Source: JBBRHQ01 sp963738305
GTDB lineage: Bacteria > Actinomycetota > Thermoleophilia > Solirubrobacterales > 70-9
DNA: 64,000 nucleotides
Assembly (NCBI GenBank): GCA_963738305.1
Contig: CAVTVU010000005.1
Span: 124,001-188,000, forward strand
Reading direction: 5' to 3'
Part shown: positions 50,716 to 59,344 of the stretch, in pieces
Numbering within the stretch: position 1 is the stretch's first letter
Layout of the letters: every line of letters begins with the position of its first letter
Notes under the pieces: model-generated
The model's database searches: none
The model's input: only the letters and a program-made list of their open reading frames with translations
What the model was told of the DNA's origin: nothing
Position numbers and translations under genes: made by a program

Positions 50716-50994
50716 TCAGCGGCCTCCCAGTGCCTTTCCGACCCCGCCGGCTGCCCGCCCGGCAAGCTTCAGGCCGACGGCGGCGGCGCCGGTGGCGAGG
50801 CCGAAGCCGGCGCGGGCGAGATCCTCGATCCCCGAGGGGGAGGGCGGCGCCGTGTCCGTCCCCGCTCCGGCGTCGGCGGTCCCACCGGCAACCGGCCCCT
50901 CCGCGGCGGAGGCGCGGGCGGCGGCGCGGCGGGGGCTTTCGACCCCCGGGCGCGTTTTCGGCAAGCTGCCCAGGAGCCCTCTGTCATCGCTCAT
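50716..50994 (-). CDS. Small Ala/Gly-rich protein with C-terminal hydrophobic helix, unknown function
   Basis: This 92-residue protein starts MSDDRGLLGSLPKTRPGVES, has a low-complexity Ala/Gly/Thr middle, and ends with IEDLARAGFGLATGAAAVGLKLAGRAAGGVGKALGG, a likely membrane-associating amphipathic helix. ATG 50994 is preferred over an upstream ATG at 51012. It lies 32 bases upstream of the YihY gene on the same strand. No family recognised. Confidence 0.5.
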   Translation of the reverse strand: MSDDRGLLGSLPKTRPGVESPRRAAARASAAEGPVAGGTADAGAGTDTAPPSPSGIEDLARAGFGLATGAAAVGLKLAGRAAGGVGKALGGR

Positions 50995-51108
50995 GCAAGG
51001 CCACCGTAACAACCGCCGACGCTGGTGTTGGTGGCATGGCGACCGATTCGTGGCGAGACTCTTCGCCGAATTTCGGGTTTCGATACCACGGGCGCGGCTT
51101 TTCAGCGC

Positions 51109-51137
51109 TTGACCGGGTAAACCGCAGCTTCTAAGAT
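51109..51137 (+). promoter_or_regulatory. Sigma-70-type promoter of the primary sigma factor gene
   Basis: TTGACC (51109-51114), a 17-base spacer, and TAAGAT (51132-51137) form the closest match to a vegetative consensus in the window. The leader to the ATG at 51304 is about 160 bases, unusually long here. I see no clear conserved RNA structure in it, but a long leader on this gene hints at post-transcriptional control. Confidence 0.7.
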
Positions 51138-51303
51138 CCGAACAGACGTTTGACCACCGAGAAACCGGGCACAGGCCCCTGCAGAGCAGAAATCACCGCG
51201 CGGATCCGAAGCTTTCGGTCCGCGTTTTCGTGACCTCGAGCCGCCGATCCCACCTCTCGGCTGAAAACCGCCAACGGCCAACAGAACGGACAAAGAGAGC
51301 AGG

Positions 51304-52411
51304 ATGCTGGTAGCAGAACTCCAAGAGCTTGAAGAGGTGAAGGGGCTGATCACGAAGGGGCAGCAGCTGGGCGTGCTGACCTTCGGCGACGTCGCCTCCG
51401 CGGTCTCAGAGGTGGACCTCGACGAATCCGACGTCGAGGACCTCTACGGACACCTCGAGAAGTCGGGTATCGAGCTGGTCGAGGACGTCGATCCCGCGCA
51501 GAAGGCCCAGGCCGACGCGATGCCGGCCGAGACCGGCAAGCGGGGCCGTCGGCGCCAGAAGCAGGCGCTGGACCTGAAGCCGGACATGACCACCGACTCG
51601 CTGCAGCTCTTCCTCAAGGACATCGGCAAGGTGCGGCTGCTGACCGCCCAGGAGGAGGTCGATCTGGCGAAGCGGATCGAGCGCGGCGACCTCGACGCCA
51701 AGCAGAAGATGGTCGAGTCCAACCTGCGGCTGGTCGTCTCGATCGCCAAGAACTATCGCAACCAGGGCCTGCCGTTCCTCGACCTGATCCAGGAGGGAAC
51801 CCTCGGCCTGGTCCGCGCTGCCGAGAAGTTCGACTACCGCAAGGGCTTCAAGTTCTCCACCTATGCCACCTGGTGGATCCGTCAGGCGATCGCCACGGGC
51901 GCTGGCCGACAAGGCGCGAACGATTCGTATCCCGGTCCACGTGGTCGAGAAGCTGAACAAGATCGGCCGGGCCGAGCGCAAGCTGGTCACCGAGCTGGGC
52001 CGCGAGCCCACCCCGGAGGAGATCGCCGAGGTCACCGGGATCGACCCCGAGGAGGTCGACTCGATCAAGCGATCCGCGCAGGCCCCGGTCTCGCTGGAGA
52101 AGCCGGTCGGCGACGAGGAGGAGTCCGAGTTCGGGCAGTTCATCGCCGACGAGAAGGCCGAATCGCCGTTCGACCGCGCCGCCGATCTCCTGACCAAGGA
52201 GGCGCTGAAGGAGGCGCTCGAGAACCTCTCCTACCGCGAGCGCCGCGTCCTGGAGCTCCGCTACGGCCTCGGCGGCGAGCACCCCCGCACCCTCGACGAG
52301 GTGGGGCGGACGTTCAACGTCACGCGGGAGCGGATCCGCCAGATCGAGAACCAGAGCCTCAAGAAGCTGCAGTCCCTGGCCGAGGCGCAGAAGCTGCGCG
52401 AAGTCGCGTAG
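51304..52411 (+). CDS. rpoD: Primary RNA polymerase sigma factor (RpoD/SigA), one frame break
   Basis: Region 1.1-like start (ELEEVKGLITKGQQLGVLTFGDVASAV), region 1.2 (DSLQLFLKDIGKVRLLTAQEEVDLAKRIERG), region 2 (ESNLRLVVSIAKNYRNQGLPFLDLIQEGTLGLVRAAEKFDYRKGFKFSTYATWWIRQAI), region 3, and region 4 (YRERRVLELRYGLGGEHPRTLDEVGRTFNVTRERIRQIENQSLKKL) are all intact; quoted in parts. An extra A at about 51895 breaks ARALADKARTIRIPVHVVE. Length 1108 is 369 codons plus one base. As the housekeeping sigma factor is essential, the break must be an error or a rare variant. Confidence 0.92.
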
Positions 52412-52438
52412 GGGCGTCCACAGCCTCGGTGCTTTTGC

Positions 52439-52484
52439 GGCTCCGCTACGCCTGGCGGTAGGGCTCCGCTACGCCTGGCGGTAG
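52439..52484. repeat. Perfect 23-bp tandem duplication
   Basis: GGCTCCGCTACGCCTGGCGG plus TAG occurs twice back to back (52439-52461 and 52462-52484). The second copy holds the last codons and stop of the minus-strand reductase-like gene, so the duplication made a spare copy of that gene end 3' of it. Confidence 0.85.
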
Positions 52485-53017
52485 TGGAGGTGGACGGTGC
52501 CGCTCTGGAAGCTGCGCTGGTCGAGCAGGTCCAGATTGAGGCGGGCATCGATGGGCAGGGCGGCCTTGCCGCTGCCGACAGCGACCGGGACCAGGAGGAG
52601 GTGGATCTCGTCGACCAGGCCGGCTACGATCGCCTCCGAGGCGAGGGTGGGACCGCCGATGCTGATGTCCCGCGAAGTTGACGCCTTGAGCTGCTTCACG
52701 GCGTCGGGGTCGAACTCCGGCTCGATCCGCGTTCTGGCGCTGGCGGCCTCCCGCAGGGTCCTCGAGTAGACGATCTTCTCGGCGGCCCTCCAGATCTCCG
52801 CGAAGTCGCGCATCACGGGGTGCTCGTCGTCCATCGTCTCCCAGGCGGCCATCACCTCGTACATGCGGCGCCCGTAGAGGTGGGTTCCGACCGATCGCAC
52901 CAGGTCGTTTACGAACGCGTGCACCTCCTCGTCCGGCGCCGCCCAGGAGAACTCGCCGTGCTCGTCGGCCACGTAGCCGTCGAGGGACGCAAGCGTCGTG
53001 TAGATCAGCTTCGCCAT
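52469..53017 (-). CDS. RibD C-terminal / dihydrofolate-reductase-fold protein
   Basis: This 182-residue protein opens with KLIYTTLASLDGYVADEHGEFSWAAPDEEVHAFVNDL, followed by THLYGRRMYEVMAAWETM, KIVYSRTL, DISIGGPTLASEAIVAGLVDEIHLLLVPVAVGSG (quoted in parts). This is the stand-alone RibD_C family of actinobacteria; NADPH binding is expected from the IGGPTLA loop. The substrate is unknown. ATG 53017 begins the similarity. Confidence 0.87.
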   Translation of the reverse strand: MAKLIYTTLASLDGYVADEHGEFSWAAPDEEVHAFVNDLVRSVGTHLYGRRMYEVMAAWETMDDEHPVMRDFAEIWRAAEKIVYSRTLREAASARTRIEPEFDPDAVKQLKASTSRDISIGGPTLASEAIVAGLVDEIHLLLVPVAVGSGKAALPIDARLNLDLLDQRSFQSGTVHLHYRQA

Positions 53018-53075
53018 CTGTTTCGAATCCTCGCAACGATCGCCGCCGGCGAGAGGGAGGTTATTCACCAATACG

Positions 53076-53720
53076 GTGTCCTACTTACGTCTCGGCAGGG
53101 GGTCTGGGGTCAGATGGGACGATGCGTTCGTGAGGGACTTCGATCCAGTGCGGGTGGGTCGGCTCGAGTGCGAAGCCTGGGTCGCCTACTACCGGCGCCG
53201 CTGGGCCCGCTTCCTCTGGGCGGCGGTCTCGCTGACCAGGGAGAACTTCGGCCTCTCGTGGCCGGCGACGCTGCGGGGCGCCTGGCTCGTGCTCCGCGCC
53301 AACCAGCTCTGGGCGCCGCAGCGGGACAACGACCCGGACGGGGCTCGCCGCTGCATGCGCGAGTTCTACGCGCTCGTCGCCCGCCGGCACGGCGAGGGCT
53401 TCAACGTGACCAAGGCGGCCCGGCTCGAGGTCGAGTGGTGGCGACTTCACCGCGAGCTGGGAGATCGGCGCCGCGAGGAGGTGGGTGACGGCCTCGAGCC
53501 CGAGGAGCGGGAGCTGAGCGAGGCGATCGCCTCGCTCTACGCGCACCTCTACGGCGTCGAGCGCGAGAGCGTCCGGGAGGCGGCCGACCTGCGGACCCTG
53601 GCGATGCGCCACTCGGACCGCTGGGTCATCGACGGCTGCGACCCGGCCAGCCCGCTGATCGCGCTCGAGCGCGGCGAGCTGATGCGGTCCTACTCCGCGC
53701 TGAGGACGGCAATGGGATGA
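53076..53720 (+). CDS. Conserved protein of unknown function
   Basis: This 214-residue, mostly helical protein is rich in Arg, Trp and Glu. Recognisable stretches are LECEAWVAYYRRRWARFLWAAVSLTRENFGLSWPATLRGAWLVLRANQLWAP and AARLEVEWWRLHRELG (quoted in parts). It has no membrane span, though residues 37-80 could lie on a membrane. It may start at GTG 53130 (VRDFDPVRVGRLE). It is joined to the acetyltransferase gene by an ATGA overlap, so the two are co-translated. Not assigned to a family. Confidence 0.65.
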   Translation: MSYLRLGRGSGVRWDDAFVRDFDPVRVGRLECEAWVAYYRRRWARFLWAAVSLTRENFGLSWPATLRGAWLVLRANQLWAPQRDNDPDGARRCMREFYALVARRHGEGFNVTKAARLEVEWWRLHRELGDRRREEVGDGLEPEERELSEAIASLYAHLYGVERESVREAADLRTLAMRHSDRWVIDGCDPASPLIALERGELMRSYSALRTAMG

Positions 53721-54400
53721 GGCCATCGCCGACCCCCTCGGTGCGGGCGGCCGAGGTGGACGAGCACGAGGCGGCCGCGGAGGCGTTGGCACTGGCCTTC
53801 GTCGACGATCCCTCCTGGGCGCATCTGCTGCCCGACGATCGCAGCCGGGCCGAGCGCCTGCTCGCCTTCTTTGCCGCCGAGATAGCCAACCTCGTGCCCG
53901 AGTGGCGCAGCATCTGGATCACCGAGGACGGCAGCGGCGCGGCGATCTGGGCGCCCCCGCGGCGCTGGCGGGTCCCCTTCACACGGACGATGCGTCCGGC
54001 GGCGCAGATGGCCAAGGTCTTCGGCGCTCGCCTCCCGCTGGCCACCTGGGCGCTGCTGCGGATCGAGGGCCGCCATCCCGCCTCGCCGGAGCACTGGTAC
54101 CTGCACTACCTCGGGGTCGAGCCGCGGCACCAGGGGCGGGGTCTGGGCGGGGCACTGATGGAGCCGGTGCTCGCCGCCTGCGACCGCGAGGGGGTCCCGG
54201 CCCACCTCGAGGCCAGCACGGAGCGAAGCCGGATGCTGTACGAGCGCAACGGCTTTGACCTCACCGGCACCCTCAACCTGCCGCTGGGAGGCCCGCCGGT
54301 GAGAGGCATGTGGCGTCGACCTCAAGGCCCCGAGCCAGGCGCCGATATATGTCCGCATGCTGGACATGGATACGGCCCTGCGCAAGCTCGTCGAGCTTGA
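53717..54400 (+). CDS. GNAT-family N-acetyltransferase
   Basis: This 227-residue protein has the acetyl-CoA motif WYLHYLGVEPRHQGRGLGGALMEPVLAACDREG (quoted in parts), followed by HLEASTERSRMLYERNGFDLTGTLNLP. This matches the group often annotated as puromycin-N-acetyltransferase-like. The natural end is probably near MWRRP (about 54320); the last 25 residues overlap the pilT promoter and start and may result from a lost stop. Substrate unknown. Confidence 0.85.
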   Translation: MRPSPTPSVRAAEVDEHEAAAEALALAFVDDPSWAHLLPDDRSRAERLLAFFAAEIANLVPEWRSIWITEDGSGAAIWAPPRRWRVPFTRTMRPAAQMAKVFGARLPLATWALLRIEGRHPASPEHWYLHYLGVEPRHQGRGLGGALMEPVLAACDREGVPAHLEASTERSRMLYERNGFDLTGTLNLPLGGPPVRGMWRRPQGPEPGADICPHAGHGYGPAQARRA

Positions 54401-55692
54401 GGGCTCCGATCTGCACATCAAGGTCGGGACGAGGCCGATCGTCCGCATCGACGGCAAGCTCGGCCCCTGGAGGGATACGAGGAGCCTCTCACTCGCCGAG
54501 GAGACCGAGAAGGCCTTCCACGACATCGCCGAGACGCGCTCGCTGACCGAGTTCGAGGAGGTCGGCGAGGCCGACTTCGCCTACTCGATCCCCGGCTCGG
54601 CCCGCTTCCGGGTCAGCGCCTTCAAGCAGCGGGGCGCGGTCTCGATCGTCTGCCGGGCGATCCCCTTCAGCATCAGGACGATCGCCGAGCTCGGCCTTCC
54701 CGACGTGGTCCGCGATCTGGCCGAGGAGCCTCGCGGGATCGTCCTTCTCACCGGCACCACCGGCTCGGGCAAGTCCACGACCCTGGCGGCGATGATCGAC
54801 CACATCAACGCCACCCGGTCGCGTCACATCGTCACCCTCGAGGACCCGATCGAGTACCTGCACCGCGACCGGCTCTCGATCATCAATCAGCGCGAGGTGG
54901 GCTCCGACACCGAGAGCTTCGCCAGGGCGATGCGCCGGGTGCTGCGCCAGGACCCGGACGTGATCCTGATCGGCGAGATGCGCGACGAGGAGACGGTGCG
55001 CACGGCGCTCTCCGCCGCCGAGACCGGCCATCTCGTCTTCTCGACCCTGCACACCCTCGACGCGACCGAGACGATCAACCGGATCATCGACTTCTTCCCG
55101 CCCCACCTCCAGCAGCAGGCCCGGGTGATGCTCGCATCGACCCTGCAAGGGCGCGATCTCGCAGCGACTGATCCCGCGGATCGGGCGGGGTCGGGAGGGT
55201 CGCGGCGGCCGAGATCATGGTCGCGACCGGCAGGGTCAAGGACCTGATCCTCCAGCCGGAGGAAACCGGCAAGATCAGCGAGGTGATCGCCGAGGGCGCC
55301 TACTACGGGATGCGGACCTTCGACCAGGACCTGCTCGACCACGTGCTCGCCGGGCGGGTGAGGTCGAGGTCGCGCTGGAGGCCGCCTCGCGCCCGCACGA
55401 CTTCAAGCTGATGCTCGAGGCCGGCGGGCAGCGGGCGAGCGGGATCGAGCAGCTCGAGGCCGGCCGCTGCCCGGCCCCGAACGGCAACGGGGCGCAGCCG
55501 CCGGCGACCTTCCCGCCGCCGGTCGAGGCCACCCCTCCGCCGCCGGGGGCGCCGCAACGCAGCCGGCCGCCGCAGCGGCGGCCGCGCCGGTGAGCTCTCT
55601 CCCGCCGGCCGGGCCAGGCCCCGGCATCACCGGCGCCGGCCGCCCCTGCGGCGGCCGAGCCGCCTCCGGGCTACGAGGCCCCGCCGGGCTAG
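54357..55692 (+). CDS. pilT: PilT-like type IV pilus ATPase, first copy (several frame breaks)
   Basis: N-domain: TALRKLVELEGSDLHIKVGTRPIVRIDGKL; Walker A GTTGSGKSTT; Asp box TLEDPIEYLH; Walker B RVLRQDPDVILIGEMRDEETVRTAL; His box GHLVFSTLHTLDATETINRIIDFFP. After LASTLQG the frame breaks at about 55149 (+1), 55189 (+1) and 55365 (-1); joined pieces read ISQRLIPRIG, VATGRVKDLILQPEETGKISEVIAEGAYYGMRTFDQDLLDHVLAG, and ALEAASRPHDFKLML. A Pro/Ala-rich tail follows, ending PPGYEAPPG at 55692, itself with indels. It should power pilus retraction. Confidence 0.82.
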
Positions 55693-55705
55693 TACGTCCG
55701 TCCAG

Positions 55706-56342
55706 ATGAGGGACAAGCTCAACAACAGCCCGATCGCCCAGGTCGCGCTCGATCGCCGATCCTGCTCGGCGCCGGGGCCTTCCTCCTGCTCGGCAGCGGA
55801 GGGGGAGGGGACGGCACGGGGAGTGCCCCGGCCACCCCGACCACGCCGGCGACGACCACGCCTACCACGACCGCCCCGGTGACGAGCACTTCGGCGAGCC
55901 CCAGCACCGATGGCGCCGCCACCCTCCCCGCCGACGCGGCCGGCGCGTCGGCCGGCACAGCCTCCGGGTCGGTGCCGGTGCCGCCGCTGCCGGCGCCCGT
56001 GAGGCGTGCCTATGCCGCCGGTGAGACCGTCGTCCTGCTGGTCGTCCGGGGCGGGGGCGTCGACGACTCGCTGGTCGCCCCGGTCGTGCGCAAGCTGAAG
56101 GCGGCTCGGCGGCCTCGCGGTCTTCATCACCCCCGCCAAGCGCATCGCCCGCTACGCCGCGATCACCCTCGGCGTCAACGTCAACCGCGTCCCAGCGCTG
56201 GTCGTGGTCAGGCCGCGAGCCGCTCAGCGGCGGCACCCCGCAGGCGACCGTGACCTACGGCTTCCAGAGCCCGGCGGCGATCGTCCAGGCGGTGATCGAT
56301 GCCTCCTACAACGGACCTGCCGCCACCTATCACCCCAACTAG
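55706..56342 (+). CDS. Membrane-anchored thioredoxin-fold-like protein in the pilus cluster (four frame breaks)
   Basis: With single extra bases removed (two near 55750, one near 56105, one near 56212) it reads MRDKLNNSPIAQVALIAILLGAGAFLLLGSGGGG (anchor), a Thr/Pro/Ser linker, then VRRAYAAGETVVLLVVRGGGVDDSLVAPVVRKLKALGGLAVFITPAKRIARYAAITLGVNVNRVPALVVV and an end YGFQSPAAIVQAVIDASY (quoted in parts). The NRVPALVVV turn with its Pro resembles the cis-Pro loop of thioredoxin folds, but the CxxC is absent. 637 bases is 211 codons plus four. The role is unknown; its place between pilT and pilB implies pilus assembly. Confidence 0.68.
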
Positions 56343-56362
56343 GAGCTGGGGCGGAGGCTCGC

Positions 56363-58173
56363 ATGAGCTACGAGCAATACCCCAACCATCTGCGGCCGGT
56401 CCCGGACTCCGGCGAGTCGACCGCGCCGGCACCGGAGCAGCCTGAGAGCAGCGGTCCGATCGGCCTCACGCGCGCCGATGCGCCGCCGGCGCTCGACGGG
56501 GTTCACGACCGACGTCCTGCTCGAGCTGGGATACGCGACGCCCGAACGGGTCGCCCAGGCGATCGAGGAGGCCCGTACCGCCGGAGCCCCTCCGGAGGCA
56601 CTGCTGCTGGTCGAGGGGGCGATCACCGGCGACCAGCTCTCGCGGGCGATCGCCGAGCGCTACGGCCTCGACCACGTCGACCTCTCGCTCTACCAGGTGG
56701 ACATGGCGGCCGCCGCCCTCTTCCCGCTGAGCACCGCCCGCCGCTACCTGGCGGTGCCGATCGGCTTCCTCGATCAGCAGACGCTGCTGGTCGCGATGTC
56801 GGACCCCGGCAACGTCCTCGCCGTGGACGACATCAAGATGGCGACCGGACTGGAATGCCGGGTCGCGGTCGCCGCCGAGGACGACCTCGAGGCGCTGCTG
56901 GGGCGCCTCAACACCCTGCAGAGCGCCGCCACCGAGGCGATCATCGAGGAGCAGGAGCAGGCGGAGGGCGAGGAGGGGGCCGAGCTGGCGGCGGTCTCCG
57001 AGCTCCAGGCCAGCGCCGAGGACGCGCCCGTGATCAAGCTCGTCTACAGCATCCTCGGCCAGGCGGTGGCCGAGGGGGCCTCCGACATCCACCTCGAGCC
57101 CGAGGAGGGGGAGATGCGGGTGCGCTTCCGCGTCGACGGGGTGCTGAAGGAGACCGCGCACGTGCCGAAGCGGATGATCAGCGCGGTGATCTCGCGGATC
57201 AAGATCATGAGCGACCTCGACATCGCCGAGAAGCGGGTCCCTCAGGACGGGCGGGTCAGCGTCGCGGTCGAGGAGCGTCGGGTGGACCTCCGCGTGACCA
57301 CCCTGCCGACCCAGCGCGGCGAGGGAGCGACGATCCGCATCCTCGACAACGAGAACGCCCAGCTCGACCTCGACTCGCTGGGGATGGAGGGCTTTGCGCT
57401 GGAGCGTGTTCCAGGCCTCCTTCCACCGGCCCTACGGCGCGGTGCTGGTAACCGGGCCGACCGGCTCGGGAAAGTCGACCACCCTCTACTCCGCGCTCCA
57501 GGACCTGAACGGGATCGAGAAGAAGATCATCACGATCGAGGACCCGGTCGAGTACCGAATCGATGGCATCAACCAGATCAACGTCAATCGCAAGGCCGGC
57601 CTCGACTTCGCCACCGGTCTTCGCTCGATCCTGCGCGCCGACCCGGACATCGTCATGGTCGGCGAGATCCGCGACGCCGAGACGGCGCGGATCGCGGTGG
57701 AGGCGGCTCTGACCGGGCACATGATGCTGACCACCCTGCACACCAACGACGCCCCCGGCGCGATCTCTCGGCTCAACAAGATGGGGATCGAGGCGTTCCT
57801 GACGGCTTCCGCGGTGGACTGCGTGGTGGCGCAGCGGTTGGCCCGCAAGCTCTGCCCGCACTGCAAGCGGCGGTCGATCATCCCGGCCGCGTTGCTGGCC
57901 GAGAACGGCGTCCGCGTGGGGACCGACGTCGAGGGCTATGAGCCGGTCGGTTGCGGGCGTTGCAGCGGCAATGGCTACCGCGGCCGGGTCGGCGTCTACT
58001 CGGTCATGCACATGAGCGAGCAGCTGAAGGAGATGACCGTCGCCGCCGCCCCCGAGGCCGAAATCGCCAGCGTCGCCCATCAGGAGGGCATGCAGACCCT
58101 GCGGGAGGATGGCCTCACGAAGGTCCGGGGCGGACTCACCAGCTTCGAGGAAGTCCTGCGCGTCACAGCCTGA
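56363..58173 (+). CDS. pilB: Type IV pilus assembly ATPase PilB (two frame breaks)
   Basis: N-terminal MshEN-like domain (residues about 45-190: LLELGYATPERVAQAIEEAR, ALLLVEGAITGDQLSRAIAERYGL), then the N2 domain ASDIHLEPEEGEMRVRFRVDGVL, Walker A GPTGSGKSTT, Asp box TIEDPVEYRIDGINQI, Walker B GLRSILRADPDIVMVGEIRDAETA, and a tetracysteine zinc motif CPHCKRR ... CGRCSGNGYRGR. Extra bases at 56498-56501 (GGGG) and about 57408 break the frame; 1811 bases equals 603 codons plus two. A GGAGG site precedes the ATG. It drives pilus extension. The MshEN domain in relatives binds c-di-GMP. Confidence 0.92.
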
Positions 58174-58219
58174 TCGGCTGCTTCTAAAGTCGGCCCCGGG
58201 CCGGGTCGATGAAGGGGCC

Positions 58220-59335
58220 ATGGAATTCGATTTCGCCGGCGTCCTGCGCGGGATGGTCGAAGCCGGCGCCTCCGACGTCCACCTGACCGCCGGCTTCCCG
58301 CCGGCGATCCGGGTCAAGGGCCGGATCGTGCCGATGGACAACTACGGCCCGCTCGACTCCCAGCAGACGCGGGAGGTCGTCTACAGCATCCTCAACGACG
58401 ACCAGCGCAAGCGCTTCGAGAACAACCAGCAGCTCGACTTCGCCTACGCGATCCCCAACGTGGCGCGGTTCAGGGTCAACACGTTCTTCCAGCGGGGGGC
58501 GATCAGCGCCGCCTTCCGGCGTGTCCCTCACCAGATCCCCGACCTCGGCTCGCTGCGGGTGCCGGAGGTGCTGCGCGACTTCACGCGCAGGCCGCGCGGC
58601 TTCGTCCTCGTCACCGGCCCGACCGGCTCGGGCAAGTCGACGACGCTGGCGGCGATGGTCGACGTGATCAACTCCGAGCGCGAGGACCACATCCTCACCA
58701 TCGAGGACCCGATCGAGTTCCTCCACACCCACAAGCGATCGATCGTCAACCAGCGCGAGATCGGCGCCGACGCGATCGACTTCTCCCAGGGGCTGAAGGC
58801 CGCCCTGCGCCAGGACCCCGACGTGATCCTGGTCGGCGAGATGCGGGACCTGGAGACGATCTCGACGGCGTTGACCGCGGCCGAGACGGGCCACCTGGTC
58901 TTCGCGACCCTGCACACCCAATCGACTGCGCAGACCGTCGACCGGATCATCGACGTCTTCCCGCCCGAGCAGCAGGGCCAGGTACGCACCCAGCTCTCGA
59001 TCGCGCTCCAGGGGATCGTCACCCAGCAGCTCCTGCCCACCGCGGACGGGACCGGGAGGATCGTGGCCACCGAGGTACTTGTCCCGACCCCGGCGATCCG
59101 CAACCTGATCCGCGAGTCCAAGTCGCACCAGATCTACGCTGCGATCCAGACCTCGGGGTCCGTCGGGATGCAGACCATGGACGCCGACCTCGCCCGCCTG
59201 GTCAGGCTGGGCACGATCACCCCGGAGCTGGCCCAGCAGCGAGCCTCGGTCCCGGAGGAGCTGAGGCGGCTGCTCGCCTCCGGCGGGGTCGAGGCGGCGC
59301 CGCTCTCACCGCAGCCCGTCGGCGCGGTCGGCTAG
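58220..59335 (+). CDS. pilT: PilT, type IV pilus retraction ATPase (second copy)
   Basis: This 371-residue, intact ATPase has GASDVHLTAGFPPAIRVKGRIVPM, Walker A GPTGSGKSTT, Asp box TIEDPIEFLHTHKRSIVNQREIG, Walker B ALRQDPDVILVGEMRDLETISTAL, His box GHLVFATLHTQSTAQTVDRIIDVFP (quoted in parts). ATG 58220 is chosen from the N-terminal similarity; the frame upstream overlaps pilB. It ends with Ala/Pro-rich residues. It is closer to classical PilT than the first copy. Confidence 0.93.
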   Translation: MEFDFAGVLRGMVEAGASDVHLTAGFPPAIRVKGRIVPMDNYGPLDSQQTREVVYSILNDDQRKRFENNQQLDFAYAIPNVARFRVNTFFQRGAISAAFRRVPHQIPDLGSLRVPEVLRDFTRRPRGFVLVTGPTGSGKSTTLAAMVDVINSEREDHILTIEDPIEFLHTHKRSIVNQREIGADAIDFSQGLKAALRQDPDVILVGEMRDLETISTALTAAETGHLVFATLHTQSTAQTVDRIIDVFPPEQQGQVRTQLSIALQGIVTQQLLPTADGTGRIVATEVLVPTPAIRNLIRESKSHQIYAAIQTSGSVGMQTMDADLARLVRLGTITPELAQQRASVPEELRRLLASGGVEAAPLSPQPVGAVG

Positions 59336-59344
59336 GGGGAGGCC

